From QHWK01 sp035259385 (GTDB lineage: Bacteria > Acidobacteriota > Vicinamibacteria > Vicinamibacterales > CAVVIG01), in NCBI GenBank assembly GCA_035259385.1, contig DATFWL010000225.1, forward strand, positions 1 through 31,397: a DNA stretch of 31,397 bases, written 5' to 3'. The position numbers and the translations under genes were made by a program. Each line of letters opens with the position of its first letter. Positions within the stretch are counted from its first letter, which is position 1. Below, piece by piece: positions 24,281-30,767 of this stretch. The notes below the pieces were generated by a model. It did not search any database, had not been told where the DNA came from, and saw only the letters and a program-made list of their open reading frames with translations.

Positions 24281-24397
24281 GGCGTTGACGCGCACGTGCG
24301 GACAATGGAGCGTTCTCTGCAACGCCTCGTTGTCGCTCGCGTTGAAGGCGGCGACGAACGCCGCGATCGGCGCCCGCGCCGCCGCCTCGCGCGACAT
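24281..24397 (-). pseudogene. N-terminal remnant of an NTF2/SnoaL-like protein
   Basis: From ATG 24397 the minus strand reads MSREAAARAPIAAFVAAF followed by NASDNEALQRTLHCPHVR. The cadence (FVAAFNASD, then ALQRTLHCPHVRV) is that of the first helix and strand of SnoaL/DUF4440-type NTF2 folds, usually 120-150 residues. Here it loses identity after about 39 residues, exactly where the esterase 3' end begins on the other strand. I read it as a truncated gene; similarity was judged by eye. Confidence 0.5.
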
Positions 24398-24408
24398 CTG
24401 CTGCGCGA

Positions 24409-24491
24409 GAGAACCAGAACCGAGAACGAGAACCAGAACCAGAGAACCCAGAACCAGAACCCCGAACCCCGAACCGCGAACCCCGAACCCC
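24409..24491. repeat. Heptamer/hexamer array (GAACCCC / GAACCA)
   Basis: Five adjoining heptamers GAACCCC-type (24457-24491) grade into irregular GAACCA and GAGAAC words down to 24409. On the minus strand the array (GGGGTTC) starts eight bases after the carboxylesterase stop and ends just before the NTF2-like remnant. Confidence 0.85.
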
Positions 24492-24498
24492 CGTCTTC

Positions 24499-26031
24499 TC
24501 ATTGCGCCACCGGCCGCCGCCGCAGCGCCGCGTCGTCGAGGAAATCGAGCTGCGCCTTCAGCAGATGGTGTTTCGTCTTGATCGTGTCGCCGAGCTCGAG
24601 GTACGGCTCCTCGGTCTGATCGTAGGGCGTCCATGCCGGCAGCTTCTTGCCGTTCGGATCGCCGCCGCTCGCGAAGTTCGTCCAGTAGCTGGACATCTGG
24701 TCGGACAACTTGAAATCAGTCTGCGAGTACTTCCAGTCGCGGTTGCGAAGCGTTCCGAACACGTACGCGATTTCCGACGCGTGGTAGGCGCCCCACGTCT
24801 TCGCGTTCGGGCTCGGCGGCACGTGCGTGAACTGATAGAGAAACGCCTTCTGGCCGGCCGCGGTCACCATCCGCGCCCAGGTGCGCATCTCGGAGGTGAA
24901 CGTCTGATCTCGTCCGAGCGCGAGCAGCACCGCCGGGATGTCGGCCTCGGTCTTCACCGGGTACGCGGCGTCGAACTGCGGGCTGAATCCCGGGAACCGG
25001 ACGGCCATCTGCAAATGGAATTCCTCCATCGAGGTGGGGAACGTCGCCGCGTTCGACAGCGTCGTCATCTCGTCCGCGTTCGATCCGACGAGGACCGGGA
25101 CGCTGTTCTGCCTGCCGCGCGCGAAAATCGATCGGACGTCTTCCGGCAACACGTAGCCGTCGACGTTGACGGCGGTCCGGAACGACTCGACACCGAGCAA
25201 CTTGTCGGCAGGCAGCGCGCGAAGATCGGCGAGCGTCCTCGCGCTGACGCTGGTGCCGAACGCCACACCGCGCCGCTCCGCTTGAGCGAGCGTCGTCGTG
25301 CCGGCGAACTGCCCGCCGCTTTCTCCAATCGCCCGGTGGAACAGCCCCTTCGCGAGCGGGGTCGCCTGCACGACGCTCACGCTCCACGATCCGGCCGACT
25401 CGCCGAAGATCGTCACGCGCGTCGGATCGCCGCCGAACGCCGCGATGTTGTTCTGCACCCATTTCAGCGCGGCGATGTGATCGAGGATGCCGTAGTTGCC
25501 GGATGCGTGGGTCGGCGACTCCTTCGTCAGCTCGGGATGCGCGAAGAAGCCGAACGCGCCAAGCCGATAGTTGGTGGTGACGACGACGACCCCTTTCTTC
25601 GCGAGGATGGCGCCGTCGTAGACAGCCGTCGAGCCCGAGCCGCGCGTCCACCCGCCGCCGTGAATCCACACCATCACCGGGCGCTTCTCACCCTCTCTCG
25701 CCGCGGTCCACACGTTGAGATACAGGCAGTCTTCACTGGTGGGCTGCGGCGCCGACGCGTACGGCGAGCCGGCGGGATACGGCTGCTGCATGCACTGCGC
25801 GCCGAATGTGTCGGCGGCCTTGACGCCGGACCACGCGACCACCGGCTGCGGCCCCTTCCACCGCAGCGCACCGACCGGCGGTGCCGCGAACGGAATCCCC
25901 TTGAAGGTGCGGATGCCGTCCACCGTCGTGCCGCGAAGCTGACCGCCTTCGACTGCAACCGTGTTCGACGCCGCATCGGTGAACATCGACGCCCCACCAA
26001 TCAAGACAGCAACGCAGAGCAGTCGTCTCAT
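24499..26031 (-). CDS. Exported type-B carboxylesterase
   Basis: 510 residues from ATG 26031, chosen over a frame 11 codons longer because GGAGG lies at the right distance. The signal peptide is MRRLLCVAVLIGGASMFTDA. Family hallmarks are EDCLYLNVW, the oxyanion loop HGGGW (124-128), the nucleophile elbow GESAG with S212, the acid residue in GSNADEM, and the His in WGAYHASEIAYVFG. It is a broad carboxylic ester hydrolase of the PnbA/cholinesterase group, acting outside the cytoplasm. It follows the alcohol dehydrogenase gene on the same strand after a heptamer array, so it could share its transcript. Confidence 0.94.
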   Translation of the reverse strand: MRRLLCVAVLIGGASMFTDAASNTVAVEGGQLRGTTVDGIRTFKGIPFAAPPVGALRWKGPQPVVAWSGVKAADTFGAQCMQQPYPAGSPYASAPQPTSEDCLYLNVWTAAREGEKRPVMVWIHGGGWTRGSGSTAVYDGAILAKKGVVVVTTNYRLGAFGFFAHPELTKESPTHASGNYGILDHIAALKWVQNNIAAFGGDPTRVTIFGESAGSWSVSVVQATPLAKGLFHRAIGESGGQFAGTTTLAQAERRGVAFGTSVSARTLADLRALPADKLLGVESFRTAVNVDGYVLPEDVRSIFARGRQNSVPVLVGSNADEMTTLSNAATFPTSMEEFHLQMAVRFPGFSPQFDAAYPVKTEADIPAVLLALGRDQTFTSEMRTWARMVTAAGQKAFLYQFTHVPPSPNAKTWGAYHASEIAYVFGTLRNRDWKYSQTDFKLSDQMSSYWTNFASGGDPNGKKLPAWTPYDQTEEPYLELGDTIKTKHHLLKAQLDFLDDAALRRRPVAQ

Positions 26032-26053
26032 CGCGCCTCCCCCTCGTGCCTCA

Positions 26054-26078
26054 GCTAGCCCCAAGCCCCTAGCCCCTA
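26054..26078. repeat. Heptamer array (TAGGGGC) fused to a stop codon
   Basis: On the minus strand: TAGGGGC, TAGGGGC, TTGGGGC, TAGC. The first three bases are the stop codon of the alcohol dehydrogenase. The array fills most of the 44-base gap to the carboxylesterase start. Confidence 0.85.
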
Positions 26079-27179
26079 CTCGTATCGGATCACCCCGCGC
26101 GCGCCGTCGCTCGCCGCCAGCGCGTCGAGGGCCTCATTCACACGGTCGAGCGAATACGTCCGCGAGACGAGCTCGTTCAACTTCAGCCGTCCGTCCTGAT
26201 AGAGCGACACCAGGCGGGGAATGTCCTGCGCCGGATTGCCCGATCCGTACACCGAGCCAATCAGCCGTTTCTCCTGCATCACGAACGGGAACATCGAAAT
26301 CGATCCCTGACTGTCCACGCGCGACAGCCCCGTCAGCACGACGGCGCCGCCTTTTCGCGCGCTCGCGATCGCCGCCGCGAGCGTCGCCGGCGTGCCGACC
26401 GTGTCGAAGACGAAGTCGGCGCCGCGGCCGCCGGTCAGCGCACGAACCGCCGGCGGCACGTCGCCGGCTCCGTCGATCGTGTCGGTGGCGCCAAACTGTT
26501 GCGCCAGCGCCAGCGGCGCCGGACGGAGATCGATCGCAACGATCCGGTCGCTGCCGGCGATCGCGGCGCCCTGGATCACGTTCAACCCGATGCCGCCCGC
26601 GCCGATGACCGCGACCCGCGCACCGGACTGGACCTTCGCCGCGTTCATCACCGCGCCGACCCCGGTGAGCACCGCGCAGCCCAGAGTCGCGAGCGCCTCG
26701 AATGGCAGATCGCGCGGGATCGGGATCGCTCCTTCCTCAGGCACGACCACGAAGCTCGAGAAACAGGCGGTGCCGAGAAACGGTGCGATGTCCTGCTGCC
26801 GCGCGTGCAATCGTGACGCGCCCGACGGCAGCCGGTTGCGGTAGGTGACCTTCTCGAGCCGATCGCAGAGCACGGCACGTCCTTCGCGGCACGGCGGGCA
26901 CTCACCACACGCCGGCGCCCAGCAGAGGACGATGTGATCGCCTCTCGAGACCCGGGTGACCGACGGGCCGACCTCACGAACGATTCCGGCGCCTTCGTGG
27001 CCGAGCACCAGCGGCGTCTTCGCAGGCCAGTCGCTGCGCGCCGGATGGAGATCGCTGTGGCACACGCCGGCGGCTCTCACTTCGACCAGCACTTCGCCGG
27101 GCCCCGGCGCATCGAGGTCGGCGGGCTCCACCGACAGCGGCTGGTTCTGTTCCCAGAGAATCGCGGCTCGGATGTCCAT
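26076..27179 (-). CDS. Zinc-dependent alcohol dehydrogenase (class III-like MDR)
   Basis: 367 residues from ATG 27179, ten bases after the beta-lactamase stop. A longer frame into that gene was rejected. The catalytic zinc ligands are C40 (GVCHSD), H61 (GHEGAG) and C168 (TLGCAVLTG). The structural zinc motif CGECPPCREGRAVLC (91-105) is intact. NAD is bound at VIGAGGIG. It resembles the glutathione-dependent formaldehyde or long-chain alcohol dehydrogenase branch. Its place behind a beta-lactamase looks like operon convenience and does not give a shared pathway. Confidence 0.93.
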   Translation of the reverse strand: MDIRAAILWEQNQPLSVEPADLDAPGPGEVLVEVRAAGVCHSDLHPARSDWPAKTPLVLGHEGAGIVREVGPSVTRVSRGDHIVLCWAPACGECPPCREGRAVLCDRLEKVTYRNRLPSGASRLHARQQDIAPFLGTACFSSFVVVPEEGAIPIPRDLPFEALATLGCAVLTGVGAVMNAAKVQSGARVAVIGAGGIGLNVIQGAAIAGSDRIVAIDLRPAPLALAQQFGATDTIDGAGDVPPAVRALTGGRGADFVFDTVGTPATLAAAIASARKGGAVVLTGLSRVDSQGSISMFPFVMQEKRLIGSVYGSGNPAQDIPRLVSLYQDGRLKLNELVSRTYSLDRVNEALDALAASDGARGVIRYE

Positions 27180-27189
27180 GGGCGTGCGC

Positions 27190-28146
27190 TCAGCGGCCAG
27201 CGGCCTTCTGCTGCTCCGCCAGCACGGCGCGGAACATCGCCTCGGCGATGTCCACCTCGAGCGCATATCCGGCGGGATCGATGAACGGGTTCGGCCCGCC
27301 GGCGTTGAGCCTGGCGTATTTCTGGTCGAGGTTGTACATCGACGGATGAGATCCGAGTGGCACGTCGCAGGGCAGCGACCGCGCCACCTTGAATGCCCGC
27401 GTGAACTCGCCGGCAATGTCCGGCACGTCGGCGTTGTTCACCAGGCGGAAGCCCGGATTGGTGCCGAAGCTGCCGATGATGACGACGTCGTAGGACTTCC
27501 CGTTTTCCACCGCCTTCATCGTCCACGTCGTGCAGCCGCGGGTGTGGCCGGGCGTCAGGTGCGCGACCAGCGTTGTGCCGCCGAGCGACACGGTATCGCC
27601 GTCGTGCAGCACCCGGTCGATCGGATGCGCCTTGCCGCCGGGTGTCATCGCGCGGAGCGCCGGCACGTCTTCCGCCATCGCCATCACCTGCGCGCCGGTC
27701 AATTGCTTGACGAGCGCGTCGCCTTCCTGATGATCGCCGTGGGCGTGGCTGCCGAGCAGAATCTTCGTGTCCGAGACCTTGAACCCGAGCTGCTCGATGG
27801 AGTGCTGAATCGTCGGGACATTCCGCTCGTAGGTGCTGTTGATCAGGATGTTGCCCTGCGGGGTGACGATCAGGAACGCCGCCAGGCTCCTGGTGCCGAC
27901 GTAGTAGATGTTGCCGATCACCTTGTGCGGCGGAAACGGCGTCGTCATGTCGTCGGGGCCGCCGACGTTGCGCTGGAAGAGCGACAACTGCGTGAAGGTG
28001 TGTCCCTGTACCGTGATGGTCGGTCCGGGGTCCTGGCTTCGGCCGCGGCCCGGAGCGGTCTGTCCGTGGGCCGGCGTCGCCGCGAACGGAACCGCAGCAA
28101 GTAGCGCAAGCAGACAGAACATTGCACCGGCACTCACGCGCGTCAT
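27190..28146 (-). CDS. Subclass B3 metallo-beta-lactamase (exported)
   Basis: 318 residues with a signal peptide (MFCLLALLAAVPFAATPAHG). GGAGGG lies four bases before the ATG. The B3 zinc set is complete: H134, H136, D138 and H139 in SHAHGDHQEG, H201 in LTPGHTRGCTTW and H267 in LGSHPSMY; the VNNADVPDIAGEF and SLPCDVPLG segments are also B3-like. The protein should hydrolyse the beta-lactam ring in the periplasm; environmental B3 enzymes vary widely in activity, so resistance is a prediction only. Upstream and divergent lies a fragment of a BlaI-type repressor with a long palindrome. The alcohol dehydrogenase follows ten bases after the stop. Confidence 0.9.
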   Translation of the reverse strand: MTRVSAGAMFCLLALLAAVPFAATPAHGQTAPGRGRSQDPGPTITVQGHTFTQLSLFQRNVGGPDDMTTPFPPHKVIGNIYYVGTRSLAAFLIVTPQGNILINSTYERNVPTIQHSIEQLGFKVSDTKILLGSHAHGDHQEGDALVKQLTGAQVMAMAEDVPALRAMTPGGKAHPIDRVLHDGDTVSLGGTTLVAHLTPGHTRGCTTWTMKAVENGKSYDVVIIGSFGTNPGFRLVNNADVPDIAGEFTRAFKVARSLPCDVPLGSHPSMYNLDQKYARLNAGGPNPFIDPAGYALEVDIAEAMFRAVLAEQQKAAGR

Positions 28147-28260
28147 GCACCCTCCAACGAGGGCGCCATTGTACGGCGCTTCCCGGGTGGCCGGGGCGCC
28201 TTTCAGATCCGGCGCAGCGGCGGCTCTTCACGTCGCATTTCTTGCGGAGTCTTGCCCCAC

Positions 28261-28294
28261 GTGTTACAGAGCGTCACGTGACACTTCGTAACAC
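28261..28294. promoter_or_regulatory. 34-bp near-perfect palindrome, candidate BlaI-type operator
   Basis: The half-sites GTGTTAC (28261-28267) and GTAACAC (28288-28294) are symmetric about CACGTG; 14 of 17 base pairs match across the whole dyad. It overlaps the presumed start (GTG 28278) of the BlaI-like remnant and lies 115 bases upstream of the beta-lactamase ATG. The position suits an operator controlling both directions; binding is not shown. Confidence 0.6.
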
Positions 28295-28406
28295 TTCACG
28301 GCCGCATCTCACCGAGCTGCAGCAGGCGATCCTCGACATCGTCTGGTCGAAGAAGGCGGCGACCGCCGACGCGGTGCGCGAGGCGCTGCAGCCGCTCGCG
28401 TTGGCG
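28278..28406 (+). pseudogene. Truncated BlaI/MecI-family repressor (N-terminal 43 residues)
   Basis: From GTG 28278 the plus strand reads VTLRNTSRPHLTELQQAILD, then IVWSKKAATADAVREALQP, the first helices of the BlaI/MecI/CopY winged helix (LTELQ...IL..VW....AT...V.EAL). Family members are about 120-130 residues; here the recognition helix and dimer domain are missing because a 9-bp tandem repeat begins at 28407. It is divergent from the beta-lactamase gene, as blaI-type genes can be. The gap 28147-28260 shows no other gene. The family call rests on eye-matched motifs; loss of function is likely. Confidence 0.65.
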
Positions 28407-28469
28407 TCCGACCTGCCCGGCCCACCCGACCTACCCGACCCGCCCGACCTACCTGGCCCACCTGACCTA
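28407..28469. repeat. Nonamer array (TAGGTCNGG), seven units, fused to a stop codon
   Basis: On the minus strand there are seven 9-bp units of form (T/C)(A/G)GG(T/C)C(A/G)GG. The first three bases of unit one are the stop codon of the SDR. The far end cuts the BlaI-like remnant. The same word family recurs at 30705-30767 beside an unrelated gene. Confidence 0.9.
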
Positions 28470-29234
28470 CGGGTTCGCGGCGCGGAGCTTCCGCATGCCG
28501 CGCAGCCAGCGGTCGTAGTCGGCCGCCTTGCGGCGGAAGTATTCAGCGACGTCGGGATGCGGGAGGATGAGGAATCGCTCCTCGTTGAGCCCCTTGATGA
28601 CGGCGTCCGCCGCCTGCTCCGGCTCGATCGCCGTATCGAGCAGGAACGTGCGGCCACCCGCGGCCGCGCGATTCAGCATATCGGTGCGCACGCCCTGCGG
28701 GCACAGCGCCGACACCTTGATCCCGCGATCGCCGTAGGCGATCGCCAGCCACTCGGCGAACGCGAGCGCCGCGTGCTTCGTCACCGCGTAGGTCGCCGAC
28801 TGGATGTGCGTCAGGAGACCGGCCGCCGAAATCGTCTGGAGCAGATAGCCGTCGCCGCGCGCCACCATGTGCGGCAGGACGGCCCGGGCCGCGTACACGT
28901 GCGCCATCACGTTCACGTTCCAGCAGCGATCCCACTCCGCCGTCGGCGTCTGCTCGTCGCCGTCGACCGCAATGCCGGCGTTCGAGCAGAAGAGGTCGAT
29001 CCGCTCGCGCCGCCGCACCACGTCCGCGACGATGTCTCGCACCGTGGCCTCGTGTGAGACATCGGCCCCGCCGATCGCCAGCGCGCCGATCTCGCGGGCG
29101 ACCGCTTCGGCGGCCGGGCGATCGACGTCGACGACGACCACGCGCGCGCCCTCGGCAGCGAAACGCCGGCACAGGGCACGACCAATCCCGTTGCCGCCGC
29201 CGGTGACGACGCAAACCTTGTGGTTGACGATCAC
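28467..29234 (-). CDS. Short-chain dehydrogenase/reductase
   Basis: 255 residues from GTG 29234 (MIVNHKVCVVTGGGNGIG); no strong ribosome-binding site is seen. The Rossmann motif TGGGNGIG is at 11-18, CSNAG (a variant of NNAG) at 83-87, and S136, Y149 and K153 (YAVTK) form the active site. VVVVDVD after the second strand suggests NAD preference. It lies 39 bases after the MFS transporter on the same strand, and with the acyl-CoA dehydrogenase upstream it may oxidise an alcohol or hydroxyacyl product of an imported compound. Confidence 0.91.
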   Translation of the reverse strand: MIVNHKVCVVTGGGNGIGRALCRRFAAEGARVVVVDVDRPAAEAVAREIGALAIGGADVSHEATVRDIVADVVRRRERIDLFCSNAGIAVDGDEQTPTAEWDRCWNVNVMAHVYAARAVLPHMVARGDGYLLQTISAAGLLTHIQSATYAVTKHAALAFAEWLAIAYGDRGIKVSALCPQGVRTDMLNRAAAGGRTFLLDTAIEPEQAADAVIKGLNEERFLILPHPDVAEYFRRKAADYDRWLRGMRKLRAANP

Positions 29235-29273
29235 AAATCGTTGCGGTCTTCGCGAGCTCTGCCGCCTTTTGCG

Positions 29274-30671
29274 CTATGACGCCTTCACCGCCGCGCCGTG
29301 CGACCGCATCCAGCCCTGAAGCTTCGCCACGTCCTTCGCCACAGTACGCGATGCCGCGAAGAGCACCACGGCGAGCACCGCCGCAAGGATCGGGACGATG
29401 TACATCGCCGTGTGCAGGCCGTCGGCGCGGAACGGCTCGAGCGCGCGCAGGTTGAAGCCCTTCGCTTCGCCGACCAGGCTGCGCAGTTCCGCCGCCATCA
29501 GCTCGCCGAACGACAGCGGCGCCACCGCGCCAGCGGCGCTGGCCTTCTGGAAGGTAAAGTAGTCGCTCGCCAGGCCGGTGCCAACCGGTCCCATCGACGC
29601 GCCGAGCACGTACATCGCGAAAAAGTAGAGCGCCATCGCCGTTCCGCGGAGCGACGGCTCGACGACGTCGTGGATCGTCGCGTACACCGTCGAGTAATAC
29701 GCGAACATCACGCCGACGCCGGTCCCCATCAACAGCGAGAAGGCGACGATGTCGCCGGCGGGCCGATTCAAACCCAAGAGCATGAACGGCGTGCACACGA
29801 CGATGGCCGCGGTGCCGACGATCAGGCGTCCGTCGACGCGCCGCGTCACCAGCCGATCCGCGAGCCATCCGCCGCCGGTCAGACCGACGACGCCCGAGAA
29901 TCCGTAGACGCACGCCGCCACCCAGCCGGCATTGACGAACGACATGTGGTGATAGCGCGCCAGGAACGGTGCGACGAACGCGCCGAGCGCGTACATGTTG
30001 AAGTTGTGGAGCGCGCCCGACACGATCACCCACCACATCGTCGGAATCGAGAGGACGAGGAGGTACGGGTTGCCGGCGCGTCGCTGATCGCCGACGGCGT
30101 GCGACTCCTGGGTCCCGCGGTGCGGCTCCGCCATGAACAGCGCGGCGCCGGCGCACAGCAAGCCGGGAACGGCGGCGACGTAGAACGCCTTGCGCCAGCC
30201 CCAGTTCTGGAGAATCCATCCGCCGGAGCCGTTCGCGAGGCCGAGCCCGAGCGGCAGACCGAGCATCCAGATCGCCACCGCGCGTGCGCGCGCCGTCACC
30301 GGCACCAGATCGCCGATGAGCGACGTGGACGCCGGCGAGCAGGTCGCTTCCCCGACGCCGACGCCAAGCCGCGCAACGATCAGCTGCGCGAAATTGCGCG
30401 CCACCCCGGAGGCAGCGGTGAGCAGGCTCCAGACGAACACGCCCGCCGCGAGGATCTTGCGGCGCTGCTTACGATCGGAGAGGCGCCCGAGCGGCAGGCC
30501 GACCACCGCGTAGAGGAGCGTGAAGACGGTGCCGAGCAGCCCGAGCGCGGTGTCGGTCAGTGCCCACTCGCGACGGATGCCTTCGCCGACGCCGCCGATG
30601 ATCTGGCGGTCGAAGAAGTTCATCAAGTTGATCGCGAACAGCACGACGAGCGCGTACGCGGAACCAGTCAT
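29274..30671 (-). CDS. MFS transporter, spinster-like
   Basis: 465 residues with about twelve membrane helices. The start MTGSAYALVVLFAINLMNFF is followed by DRQIIGGVGEGIRREW and, after helix 2, the MFS motif GRLSDRKQRRKIL; GVGVGEATCSPASTSLIGDL in helix 4 is characteristic of the spinster-like group. It is a proton- or gradient-driven carrier of the inner membrane; substrates in this group range from lipids to organic acids. It probably shares a transcript with the SDR downstream, which suggests that the cargo is processed by that enzyme, but this is inference. Confidence 0.93.
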   Translation of the reverse strand: MTGSAYALVVLFAINLMNFFDRQIIGGVGEGIRREWALTDTALGLLGTVFTLLYAVVGLPLGRLSDRKQRRKILAAGVFVWSLLTAASGVARNFAQLIVARLGVGVGEATCSPASTSLIGDLVPVTARARAVAIWMLGLPLGLGLANGSGGWILQNWGWRKAFYVAAVPGLLCAGAALFMAEPHRGTQESHAVGDQRRAGNPYLLVLSIPTMWWVIVSGALHNFNMYALGAFVAPFLARYHHMSFVNAGWVAACVYGFSGVVGLTGGGWLADRLVTRRVDGRLIVGTAAIVVCTPFMLLGLNRPAGDIVAFSLLMGTGVGVMFAYYSTVYATIHDVVEPSLRGTAMALYFFAMYVLGASMGPVGTGLASDYFTFQKASAAGAVAPLSFGELMAAELRSLVGEAKGFNLRALEPFRADGLHTAMYIVPILAAVLAVVLFAASRTVAKDVAKLQGWMRSHGAAVKAS

Positions 30672-30704
30672 CCGTCAGCTCCCAACCCGCTGAACAAGGG
30701 ACCC

Positions 30705-30767
30705 ACCGACCTGCCAGACCCGCGAGGCCTGCCCGACCTGCCTGACCTGCCAGACCTGCCAGACCTA
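30705..30767. repeat. Nonamer array (TAGGTCTGG), seven units, fused to a stop codon
   Basis: Minus-strand units are TAGGTCTGG, CAGGTCTGG, CAGGTCAGG, CAGGTCGGG, CAGGCCTCG, CGGGTCTGG, CAGGTCGGT. Unit one begins with the acyl-CoA dehydrogenase stop codon. The same word and the same phase are seen at 28407-28469. Confidence 0.9.

Noticed and set aside
27180..27416. Longer alcohol dehydrogenase start inside the beta-lactamase gene
   Set aside because: The extension is the out-of-frame 3' end of the beta-lactamase; the MDR fold begins at MDIRAAILWE.
28407..29057. Continuation of the BlaI-like frame to 29057
   Set aside because: After 28406 the frame only translates the nonamer array and then the antisense of the SDR; no BlaI sequence continues.
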